Source: Pelodera strongyloides
Lineage: Eukaryota; Nematoda; Chromadorea; Rhabditida; Rhabditidae
NCBI GenBank assembly: GCA_036852015.1
Contig: JAANDG010000253.1
Coordinates: 62,001-126,000, forward strand
Length of the DNA stretch: 64,000 nt
Direction: 5' to 3'
This document shows positions 1 to 12,400 of this stretch, piece by piece. Each line of letters opens with the position of its first letter. Position 1 is the stretch's first letter. The translations under genes and the position numbers were made by a program. The notes under the pieces were generated by a model. The model made no database searches, was not told the DNA's origin, and worked only from the letters and a program-made list of their open reading frames with translations.

Positions 1-26
1 TCAAAAACTGGCCTATTTTTCGCGTT
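1..26. mobile_element. Right end of a CCGGCC-type palindromic MITE
   Basis: The first bases (CAAAAACTGGCCTATTTTTC followed by GCG) match the right terminal sequence of the palindromic MITE family seen in full at 22782-22964 and 42931-43113. Only the terminus is in the window. Confidence 0.45.
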
Positions 27-453
27 CATCTTTCTGGGGTGAAATTGGTTCAGAGTGTTGAAATGATCTATCAATTTTTTGACTCCTAAAAAAGAATGCA
101 AAGTTGTAGTTTGTATTCTTTGTTGTCGGGAGTCAACTTATATATCTAACAATAAGTTGTACTTGTAAACAGCGTTCACTTTTTTTCCTCCTTTTTCGCC
201 CACTTTTCCTCCTCTACTTTAATATTCCACACGCTAAATCCGTTTTGCTTACTAGTCATGTCAAAGCAGTGCCATTGAATGGAACTACGGAAAAGCCACC
301 TTATACTACTGCCAATTTTCACACCTTGTTGTGTGGAGATAATTGAGTTTAGGCGGGCATAGAAGTGGGGGAGGGTGGTTAACTAGTTATAAATAAGTGG
401 AATAATATATAATATTATGATGTTTATAGTTTATATATAGGATAATTTTCCAG

Positions 454-3400
454 ATCGAACAATCAAGAAGCGGAGACGGGTGAAATTAAGTAAGCTTTTC
501 CTTTTTTCTTAGATATCGATCTCACTTTTTATAGTTTCCGAACATGTATAGTGAAAAAATACAGGTTGAAAATACAACAAAATGTTTAACTTGTGATATA
601 TGCCAAAGTGAAGGCAAATAATACAAAGGATTATGGCTATGGCCGGCAGCCCTGAGCCAAATTTCATACATTGTGATAACTTGTGAGTCGGGCTATTATT
701 TCGATTTAAACATGTTTACTGTTTTTAGATCTCTGCGAGCAAAAGTCTTGCCCGTCTGGGTCTAAGTGTGTGCCATCTACGTGGGTTTTTATTCCAGCTT
801 TTTATTGTATTAGTCACATATCGTAACATAACTTCTTCACATTGGAAGTCTTGATCTTTGTGGATTGAACACTACACCGACCACACCTGTACAATCAATC
901 CCTGATCTCACCCGTCGGCGGGTGGTTGTACACAGTAGCGTCTCGTAGGTTAGCGGTAGGGGTTAGGGCCAACCGATGGGCTGCGGCATGTTTAAGGCAT
1001 GTTTTATACGAACAACAAATAGGATAGGTAGATAGGACCACATCTCACTCTTTGTCAATTTCTTTGCACTCTAAATGGAAGGTGTGAAAAAGCGCTAATT
1101 CAGAAACGGACAGTGTTTCAAGGTTGTAAAGTGTAAAGCATCCACAAATAATGTTAAAAAAAAGGGATAAACTTGTACAAGCCCTCTTCGCTAAACCGAC
1201 AGTGAAATTGTACTACTTACTAAATTACCAGCGCATTTCAATAGTGTTTAAAAATTATTTTATTATTTTATTATTTTATTAAATAACACCACAGGGTGTG
1301 CATCATAATGAAATGATGAAAACGCTTCAAGAGCATGGTTTGCCTATGACATGTTCCGCAGAGGTCCTGAGCCTGAGCAGTAGGCGACGAGTTCCAGATG
1401 ACAAATTGCTCGACGTCTTCAGGGCTAGGGGGGATCGCCCATGATTCCCTCGCATGGTGGTGTTTTCAAATGTGTTGATAATTCCTGCAAAGAAAAATAC
1501 TTTCAGTGGCGAATGCCTATGTCGTCCAGGTTGCAAGCGTCCCGGTCCTCCCGTATGTGGGAGTGACCATGTAACATACGCATCACATTGTCACTTATCT
1601 GTCCGAACGTGTCTACTCAAAGAAAAAGGACTCGACCTTAAAATTAAGGCATTTGGGCCATGCGGTGGGTTTTCTTCATACAGTTTACGCTTTTTTTATT
1701 ATATTTCTGGAATCATAAAGCCTTATATGTCTATGTCGCATCGAGACATCCGATAATAAAGGCATAGAGTGACTGCCCGCTTATTGTTAGTTTTGTATTG
1801 CGCTTGAAAAAAACTAATCGATTCATATTGAGTTTGTTCATTTTGTGTATCTTGTCAAAAAAGTTCCTTCAACTGTTCTACGACTATGACAACTATGAAT
1901 TAGAATTTTTCACCGTTCTTTGAAGCTTTGAAGTCCGTATCTGTGATATTGGTCTAATCGAATGTTTCCATTCCATAATTGGCTGAAATTACGCGAGGTG
2001 CACGGTTGGATGATTTGCCGCACAAGCGTGTGTAAATTAACCTCTTATTGTAGCGATATTCTCGGATACTTACACAAAGGGGTAGGAAAACCATGTACAT
2101 CATACGTAGCGCGGTGCACGATTCCCGCGCCCAGCATATAACTGTATACGAGTATGAGCTCAGACACTGATGTGACTGGCTGGAGAAAAAAAACAGTGCT
2201 AGAAAAAGTTTGAGTGGCAACTAAAACATTTTTGCGTGGGTCGAGGGAAACCTAAACCGCGCGCAAGCTAGGACTGGCACAAAACTTTCCATTCCTTTTC
2301 TTAGTTTTCCTAGCTCTTTTTCGTTAGTGTTTCTTATGATCCTTCTCATCTTCTTAGTTCTTCTTCTTCTTTCCGCTTATCTGATCTGCTCACTATGATG
2401 ACCTCAAGCAGCTGCCAACAACGGCTTGTTTTTGACGATGTCTGTGCTCTCTTGATTCTGATGCTATTCACTCATCCCTCTAACCGATTGCACACCAGCT
2501 GAGTCGGCAGTGACCGTACTTGGAAGATAAACATTGACAGATAGTATTTAGAGAGAGTGAGATAGAAACAAGGAGGGGGGGGGGGAGATAGAATAGAAAG
2601 AAGGGAGTAGAAACGAGAGAGAGAGAGACGGATGAAGGGAGAGAGAGAGATAGAGCGTGAGACGGAGGTGTTGAAGCTGATATGTTTCTAGTAGTGGAAC
2701 ATGCCTTATATGCCCAGGGAAAGTATTGGGGGTAAAACATAAGGGACTATTTAAAAGAATTCTAAACCGAAGATGATGTCAGCCAAAACTTTGTGAGAGA
2801 CTTCTATATGTCGATCATATTATTAAATCAAACTACTATGAACCTAAAAGGTACATATAAAACATCACATGGAAGATTTCGGCACCGTTGTTTTAATCAA
2901 GTGCAATTTGGGTTTTATCATGTACTCCATAACCATAGTCTGGAGTCATGATTTGGTTCTTATGTCCCTAAATCCGGGCCCCAATTGCCCCTAAGGGCCC
3001 ATATCTTCTTCGAAAATCAGTGCATGCAAATTGACTGCAAAAGTCGAAAGAAGCCGCTTTCACGGAAATCCCACGAATTTTATTATAATCGTCCCTTCAA
3101 CAATACTGGTAATACTATATTAAAATGATTGGCAATACTCAACTGTTCCTCCTTTTACTGATAAATATCTTCTACGTGTCTGACCAATGTTATCGATTTA
3201 CAAAAGGTAATCTTTCGGGTTTTTTTTTACCAGGTATTCAGCAGCATCATTGTTCAATTTAAAGCGGAATGGTGTGCGGTTTTTAAACGTATCCACCTGC
3301 TTCAAAGGTATTTTGTGCAAATTAAGCCACATTTCCGTCCATACGGGCACTGAAATTCGCATACGATACATGGAAATGCTGTCGTCCAACATACCACCAT

Positions 3401-6400
3401 AAAAATGGATTGTGTACTTTTTTGAATGGAGAATTCATAAAAAAAGTGAAAGATTTGTTTTATTACAGGAAAGAAAAACCCATGCGACGATCTGCGATGT
3501 GGCCCGGGTGAAGAGTGCGTGGTAACGCAGGTTCGCTTTCATATCTTTCTGAATATTTGCATTTTCACTTTATAACTAGTATTCACGCTAAAAACTGATC
3601 CGTCAGATTCCCATAAGGGCTAAAGGGAATGATTCAAGGTTTATAGCAAACAAGTCTCCTTTTTATGCCTTTTTCAACAATATACCACATGCAGAATGTC
3701 AAATCTCATTGCTAACCTGTTTAAGTTTATATGTTCGTTTTTTTCATCCTCTGTAGCACACCGTTTGGTTTATTTAGTAAAAAATAAGCGTGACTAGGTC
3801 GCGGCTCAGTGTAGATATTGTTGCGCTACTTTCGTCCTAATAAAAGCTGTGTGCATTCGCATGCTACAGTATTTCCTGAGTATTTAACATATTGTAAGAA
3901 ATGTTAGTTTCTTTATATAATTCTTATGAAGTTCCACACTACATTTCAGAAAGGCAGCGTCCTGTCCGCGTCCTGTACATGCCCCACCCAGTGTACCAAC
4001 TACGGTGACTCTGTGCAGTCTTCACCCGTGTGCTCAGCTCATGGCGAGGATTTTCCGAGTATATGTCATATGAGGAAACACGCATGTGAAACTAAATTGA
4101 ATATCACCGTCAAGTTTTATGGAAAGTGTGGTAGGTTGACTTTCGTGTACTAATTTAGTATAAGTATGCGAGCTTCTTCATGACTAGTTCTGTATAGTCC
4201 ATTTATTCCTCCGTTATGCCTTTTACCGTCAGACTACATATAAACCGTACGGTATGAGAGAAGTGATGATCGTAGGTAGGGCAAATATTACGTCATTCAA
4301 GTATTATATACTTCTGCATTAGAAACAATTTTGAGAAAGAGACTGAGTATACTCTGAAGTCTGAAGGAACCTCCAATATGGGGACGGGCATTTCAATTTC
4401 AAGAAAAATCTGTTTCAGACCCCTGTAAGGACTTCAAATGCAGTCCCGGTACAGTATGCAAGGTGGGAGAGTACAGACGACCAGAGTGCAGATGCAGCCA
4501 ACAGTGTTCATTGGATCATGATCCCGTGTGCGCAACTGATGGAAACACGTAAGTGGAGTTATATATACTCGAGGCAGAGACGCAGAATACTGGCTTGTTG
4601 TCAGCTGAGAAAACAACTACGGTAGATTTTACACGTACCGTAATCAGGTTGAAATCTGCTTATTAGAAAGCATTGTTAGTCTACTACTAATTTAAAATTT
4701 GCTGGTCAACGACGCCGCTTTTTTGGCGTGTCTCACAAAAAAATGAACGCGTCGTCAAGCTCATCTCATAGGATAGGTGACGAAATTGTCAAATAAGTTT
4801 GAAAAGGGTACCAAAATCCAATCAACCATTTCAGATATGAAAACGAGTGTGTAATGAGGGTAGCTGCTTGCAAAGAAGATCGACACGTGGAAGTCTATAA
4901 GAAGGGAGTATGTAAAGGTGATTTTTGCAAAAAAAAAGTAGACGTATAAGTATAAGTATAAGTACCCATGTGTTTGATTTCTATCTAATTGTAAGATTTG
5001 ACTATTGTCTCACTCCTTTTCTCTCACTCTTTCTCTTTTCCAAATTTCAAAATGGAATCATTATTGGCTTATACTTATAGAAAATTAGAACCACATACGT
5101 TACACTAATTAACTATTTAGTAATTATCGTACATGAATTTATTAATTGAAAATTACATAGCCAGAAATTTGTTTTCTGTTTGCAGAAGTTGGTAATCCGT
5201 GTTCGTCTCTGAAGTGCTGGCCCGGAGAGAGTTGTGAAATCAACAAATCTGAAAAAGCCTCATGTAAATGCACGGAAAAGTGCCCAAATGTGCTGAAGCC
5301 GGTTTGCGGAGTGGTGAGCAGTTTATTTTATTCCGTTTCCTTTCAGAATTCTAACATTGAACAGAATCCTATGAAATAACGCAATTGAGTAAAGTGGACA
5401 GAATCTTTATGTATTCTGACAGATAATTCTTGAGGAACAACGAATGCATGATATTCTGCCGTTATAAACATCTTTTAGGATGGCATTACCTACGATAACG
5501 AGTGCGAGCTCCAGCGATTAGCGTGCACTAAGAGAAGACGAAATCATGTGAGACATGAAGGGACTTGTGGTACGTCAACTTATTTAGCATCGTATGAAAA
5601 GGGGTATTCTTTATAATTCCAGGCATCATGAATATCAGCACGTAGTTCTACTTGTAAGCAATACCCTCGCATAAATATTCGATTCTAGTATAAACGTGCG
5701 CCAGTTAGCGTGCAAAAGACAGAGAGAAGATAGAGTGAGATGGAGTCTTTTTTTTAAATAAAGTTAATGTAAATCCTTCAGGCGTTGGTGTATGTGCAAC
5801 TTACACCGAATGCAAGCCTCCACAAGTTTGCGTACCACAAGCCGATCGGCCACACTGTGTGTGTCCACAATGCGGAGACGAACTGCGAGAAGTGAGAAGG
5901 GTTTCATTTTTTTCACTTCTTCTTTTTTTTTGATGAAATAATTTTTCTCTTTTACTATACTAACTTCTCGCCCCTGAAATTTTAAGTGTTTCATAAAGCA
6001 AAAAATCCATAAATGAAAAAGTACTCGCAAACACCCTCCGTTCACTTTCTCAATAAATTCGCACTAATTTGTCCAAGAGTGACTCAATGCAGCATCGACG
6101 GACGGTTCCAGAAGCCAAATACACTCATCTCCCCGAAGGGGAAATGTTGTCGTTTTCGTCGTGACTATAACGTTGGAATGTATTTTCCGTCGCCAGGAGA
6201 TATTACCCTGAGACTCATGTGAATAGGCTTCTGATGTCAAATTTCACAAATATTCCTTTCCAGGTTTGCGGCAGCGATGGCCAAACTTATCCAAACGAAT
6301 GCAAAATGCGACAGAAAGCCTGCTGGACTGGGCAGAATGTCTACGTCAAATACAGGGGAATATGCGGTATGTATTATTTTATTTAGTTTAATTTAAAAAG

Positions 6401-9400
6401 GAGAAACTCTAGGTGAAGCGCTCCAGAAGACCACTTAGCACACAGATTCGCCCTTATTTCTCTCGTGTTTTCCAGCCTAAAAGTTGTCACGGACCAGATC
6501 CGAACCCTGGTTGTGCGCTCGCGACTTGTCCACCATTCTATGAACATACCGTAGCCCGTGTTTTATTCTACAAGGCCTGAAATAAACAGAGATTGACTTT
6601 TTTCAGAAGGTTGCGAGAAGCAGAGCAACAAGTGCGAATTCTACTCGGTTTGCGTGAGCGACGGAAAGGGCAACGGGAAGTGCGAATGCGCTAATGATTG
6701 CCCGATGAATGCAAGTATTGTGGTCACTCACAGGAAGGTATATAGTTTGTTAGTTTACTTATTTGTTATGCATTCTTTGTATTAATTGATGAATCAGGTA
6801 TGAGTCCTAAGCCCACGCCAGATCAATACGTCAAACTTGTTTATCTAAACTGGTATTAGACCTGAAAACTCAACTTTCACATCTTTCAGCATTCCTACGT
6901 GTGTGGGACGGATGGAGTTACCTACTCTTCAGAATGTCATTTGAGGAAGTCGGCATGCAATCAGAAAAAGTTTATCGTCGTAGCGTTTGCCGGCAAATGT
7001 GGTAAGGGATTTCAACTGGAACTAATATGCATAGGTTGCGGTCGTGCTACCAGTTTTTCAAAGTTCTACGGCAACGGTATCGGACCGGACTGAGTGGTTA
7101 ACACCGTGACTCTGTAACCTTTGCTTTTCTAGGTTTCACATATTACAAGTTATTCCTTTTTTTTTAATTTTTCTTTATTGAACTGCCTGCTGGTGCCTTA
7201 TACTTTACATGCATGTAATTTTTAAATAAATATTGTCGTTTCACGTTACGCTGTATTAAATAATAATTCTCATACCCCGCTTCAGATGCCTGCGTAAACG
7301 TTGAATGTCGCTACGGGGAAGAGTGCCGAGGTGGACAGTGTGTTTGTAATTATGCCTGCCAATCGGATCCACCAGAACATGCAAAGTGGGTTTTTATTTG
7401 TACATAAATTAACAAATAATAAATATAATAACCGTCTGGACCTTTGTGGTGCAACCGCCCGGAAATTTGTGGTTCAACGGTTCAACATCCCTTTTTCAAT
7501 GCCATAGGCCATAGCCGTAGATATGCCAAATCTGCGAGATAAGAAAATAAGTGGGCTTATTGGATAAAACCTACTAAGACTCCCCGGGACCACTGTAGAC
7601 AACTGGTCAACTGGAGCAGGGGACCGGCGGGTAGTATAGGCTTCTCCTAATAATAGTTAGAGAACGTAAAAAAATTACTAACATATAACAACTATAGAAC
7701 TTTTATGTGCCACTTACAAAATATATAGTATATGTTCATACATTATATATAAATGTATAACTCATAGCTTCTAGAATTTGTGGTGAAGACGGTGTTCTAT
7801 ACCCTTCCGAGTGTCACATTCAACTGGCTTCTTGTAAGAAAGGTTCTCCCATCCACGAAGTTCCCGTTACACATTGTCACTCAGCTAACCAACAATTCTC
7901 AGGTAAATGTTAATCAATACTATAAAATTACATAAATAAAATACTGTAAACAACAGATAAATATTTTCGGTAAATGCCAGGCCCAAGTAAAGTTGAACCC
8001 TTTTCTGAGAAACCTCTACATGGTAAATAGAAATTTTTAGTACTCGACTTTGAACTAACCACCCATTTACTTTACAAATATTTTATCAAAGGGGAGAATA
8101 TAGCAGATTATGAAGTAAAGTCGCTGCAACATTTTGCTTTGCACGCAAATTTCTGTAAAATGGAATAACGCCTTCGGATTTCGGATGATATCCATTATAT
8201 TTTCAAAAAATTAGGATCGCAACGTCGGGGTGTGCCTTATAGCTTTTAGCTTTAGCTTTTTTTGTATAATATAACTAATATAGCGGATATTGCAGTAAGA
8301 TATTCTACGTTTAAATAGTAGCTGCCTATATATCTAATTTGTTCTTTCTGTTATTATATAGTCCGATCATTCAACTGTTCAAATGCGGTTTGTTCGTATG
8401 GCGCCCAGTGTATTTCTTCTACTGAATGCATCTGTCCTATGAGTTGTCTAAAGCAAAAACGACCCGTTTGCGGCTCAGACGGAATCGTATACTTTAATCA
8501 ATGCCATATGAACCTCGTATCATGCATTGATCAAAGAGAAATATTCGCGGAACCCATGCTGGGAAGCTGTTATAAGAGTGATGGTATGGTTTTGGAGGGG
8601 TGGAAGTTTGGTGAATAGCTAATGTTTGAGCATGTAATACAATAGATATGTATAGAAAAGGCCTTCCGAGACTTACTTACTTCCTTTCTTCTCTTTCACT
8701 CTCTAGAGTGAAAACAATTGCTATGTGAGTAGGACATAAGGTGTGAACAGAGCCAGCCACAGCATGCGTCATTTTCCGTTTTATGTGAGACATAGACCGT
8801 TCTCTAGAACAGTTCTTCATGTAATAAGCATCGAGTTATTAAAAATGTTCCTCTGTCCTCGATCATCTATGCTTTCCTAAGGTTCTGTAGCTGCGCGTGT
8901 ATTACGAGCGTGTAGCTGGAGTAGAACTTCTTTTCTTACAATGGCAAACGTTTGAATGTGCTTGCTGAAATTCGGTCATACTCATTGTCAAATTCCTAAT
9001 ATCATGGCATCAGATGTAGTTTGTAGTTTAAATTTTTACTAAAGTGTCGTTTTCTAAAATGCGCTCATTTTTAGACTCCTGTCAATGCAATCGGATAGGT
9101 TCTTATGGACCGACTTGTGGGCCTTCGGGACAATGCAGGTATTCATTTAGTGGTCCTTAGCATTCATATCGGACTTCAAGAATTTGATTTAAGCAGTCCG
9201 CTTCACTAAGCCTACCTCCCATAATCTAGACTGATGAGGCCCAGGCCGGACAAAATCCTGGTATACGATCAGGGTCGAAACGAGATATCATGTTAAAACA
9301 TGATCCATTTATTACATTCACCTCTCATTCTATTGTTAGTAATATTTTCTTCATATTATTCAACTATCAATAACATGACATACTACCTAATAAAAGCACC

Positions 9401-12400
9401 GTATGCACATTCTTTATACTGTATTTCAGATGTCGTCCCGGAGTCGGAGGCACGAAATGTGATCATTGCCTGCCTGGATTCTGGGGAATTCACTTAATTG
9501 CTAGGGGAGCGATGAGCTGCACGCGTACGTTGTTGTATTTTCATATTAAAATTATGACTATATTTTGTGCATACGTTACAGATTTTTCCATACATATGAT
9601 AATACACTTGAACTTCAGCGTGTGGATGTTCTGCCTTCGGCTCGTCCCGTGCTGATTGCGAGCAATCTACAGGAAGGTAAACAATTTTGTGTAGAAAATT
9701 GAATAAAGCTCAGGCAATGGAAACAAGACATTTATAGTAAAAATTAGTTAGCTATGTGTCACTCTGTGAACTTTGACAAGAAGGCTTATAAGTTTGAACG
9801 CGTTTTAGGTTTCGTGTTATTCTACTAGCACCATGTTTCAGAAAGGATTTTTTACAGTTGATAAGCAGTCACCAGTTGATAAACAGACTGTTCTCACTGC
9901 TTTTAGATGTGAGTGCCTCCCTGGTGTCAAAGGTGATAAATGCGAACAGTGTGATCCTGGGTTTATCTTGACCGCAACGGGATGCAAGAAAGCGTTGGAG
10001 TACAGAACACCGAGGTATGATATGTATATACTGTCGATGGAGACCGCGGAACCTCTCTGATAGGCTGTGGAGACTGGGGTATGGTGGCTGAAGGCCTGAA
10101 CCTGAACAGTTCGAATAAGTACAAGACCACGAAGGCTTGCAGAAGTTTGAGGAAAAACAGCAGGATTAGACAAACCCCCCGGTTTCAGAAAACTTAGGAA
10201 GACTATAAATTTTTCCGTGGGAACTAATTATAAACATTATCATTCTTTCCTCATTTAGAACCTGCTCAGAGCACAAGTGCCATCATGGTGCGAAATGCGT
10301 TCCTCAATCGGCTCACATTCCTGATTGTATATGTCCCGCTGAATGTGATGCTTCAAAAATGGGTATGTATATTTCGAGAACTTTGTTTTCGAAGGTTTAA
10401 CCTTATTGTTGTATTAAACTATTGTAACACGTCTTTCCATAGGACGCAATACATGGAATCGTTAATTCGCAATGCCAAAAACCTAACATACATAGTAATT
10501 AGTAAACGATAAAGAAAAGTGGGTATGCGTATCAGCGCGTAAGTAAAAAAGTAAATAAAGTTACAGTAATATAAGGAAAAGTGTGAAGGAGATGATATAT
10601 AAAGTGTATCATGTTCTTTTCATGATAACCCCGTTTCGGCCCTGCTCGTATAAAAGTAATACTATTAAATACCATGATTTATTTTAGGTATCGCAGCCAA
10701 CATGACCGTATGCGGCACTGACGGTTCCACGTATGATAATTACTGTCAGCTGAAGCAATTTGCATGCAAACATCAGATCGACCTGGTCACGGCTAGCTTG
10801 GGAATTTGTGAAAAAGGTGGGCGTTTCCTAATGAATACAGTAATCTTGCCAAACTGTAAGGAGCGGTATACAACATTTCGCCTAATTCGGTCTAACTGGT
10901 CCTTCAGTTTCGAAGTCTTTTTACAATATGGTACAGATAACTGAATTACCGTATTCAGATTAGACATACACAGAACCCCATTCTAACTTACAACCTCTCT
11001 TCAGACAGTATGACGGCTCCAGTGGACCGTACACACCGTCAGAAAACGCTACCTCCCAACATACTCAACAAAGAACACAAAGAACGATCGGTGAAGCTCG
11101 GTGGTTTCTGCACGTTTGATGTACGTTTCTGCTTTTGCTTATACGCGATAGCTTGAAATTTTAAACGTTGGGAGAAAAGTCTTTATTTTTCCATTGCGGT
11201 ATGTACACACAGGATAGTAAATCACTGAAACAAATGCACTTTGAAAAAAAAAATGCAAAGAAGAAATGGAAATTATCGGAAATCTTTTTTAACCTTTCTG
11301 GGAATTTGGGCTGTAAACTTTGGGTCCTATATTTTCGAACAAAAACTTAAAACAACTGACTGAAATGTCCTCAGCGAATTGAATGTTGGCATACGATATA
11401 CTGAAAGTCCTCATTTGCACGAAGTGAAGTTTGAGTGCGAATGAAAGTCTCCTACCCACGCGAAGCTACAGGACCTACGGGACCAAGCTTGAGAATTTTT
11501 CTCCAGCTCCCAGGACCGGAATGGCGCACGGCGTTGAAGGACAGTCCCATATTTAGCATTAAACTGTTAGCGTTACAGTGGGAATGCATCCCCCAACACT
11601 CCAAATGCCGAACACAGCCAGGTCGCCACGGACAGTGTCAATGCGGTCCCAACACTATTGAGCGCAAAGGTGTATGCGAACAGGAAAGTCAAGGTACTGT
11701 AACTTGTAGCTGCAACCCAGCTGATAATTAGTTTCCTGTAACCGACCCCGACACAAAAGCGTTTGCAAAGGAAAAGGCAAAGAAATGAGAGAAATTTGAA
11801 TCAGAACCTTGTGGCTGAAAGGAGTCGTTAAATTATGTTACGACTATTATCATACGATTTCGATGGCTAAAATAAACATACTTGTAAGATAAGCTTTAGA
11901 TAAACTGCAAGTGGCGTTTAATGGTCGAAATGCAGCAAGAATGGCTGTGAGCGGACAAAAGACAAATATGAATTTCACCATTACGGTAAGTTAGATTGTA
12001 AAGTCACGTACGCTAATTGCCAGTAAATTAGTAAATGTAAGCTAGCTTAGGCTTAGGCTTAGGCCTAGGCTTAAAGCGAAATGACACCCAGTTTAGGGTT
12101 TTTTCACCAAAAATAGTTTAAATAATTTAATTAATGAAAATCACCATTAAAAATACCATAAATGGATAGGAACTGAAAAAATAGCAAAGCAAAAACATAA
12201 CTGCTCGCGTTTTGTATGGAAAAATTGTCCATTGCGCTAGCCTAATACATTTCACTCACGCACCCAAAAATTAAATCTCCCGCTTAATAACCATTCCGAG
12301 ATTTGTATTTTGGATTTACTCGTAGCGTTCATTTCAAATCTAGACACTAGTGCAAATCCATACGTCAAATTTCTAATGCAACTACACCACAAAGTGGAAC

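Larger units (their letters stand above)
729..8583 (+). other. agr-1: Agrin follistatin/Kazal modules 1-8
   Basis: There are eight consecutive follistatin-like/Kazal modules. Each has a short N-terminal cysteine pair region (for example NPC..L.C.PGE.C) followed by a Kazal core with PVCG.DG.TY..EC. Spans are K1 729-1664, K2 3469-4130, K3 4419-4917, K4 5186-5569, K5 5782-6366, K6 6607-7001, K7 7286-7902 and K8 8362-8583. Most modules occupy two exons, with the intron inside the Kazal core just before the DG.TY motif. K4, K5 and K6 share the phase pattern 2-in/0 then 0/1-out, which suggests duplication of a two-exon cassette. K8 lies on one exon, so its internal intron is absent. Kazal folds are known as protease-inhibitor or growth-factor-binding modules. 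Which role applies here cannot be read from the sequence. Confidence 0.93.

Noticed and set aside
7070..7125. A functional tRNA (GGACTGAGTGGTTAA)
   Set aside because: It has an A-box-like head only. No B box or cloverleaf can be formed downstream.
11375..11434. Extra agrin exon starting at the acceptor TCCTCAG (11374)
   Set aside because: In the required phase 0 it meets a stop after nine codons. The exon at 11507 joins cleanly instead.
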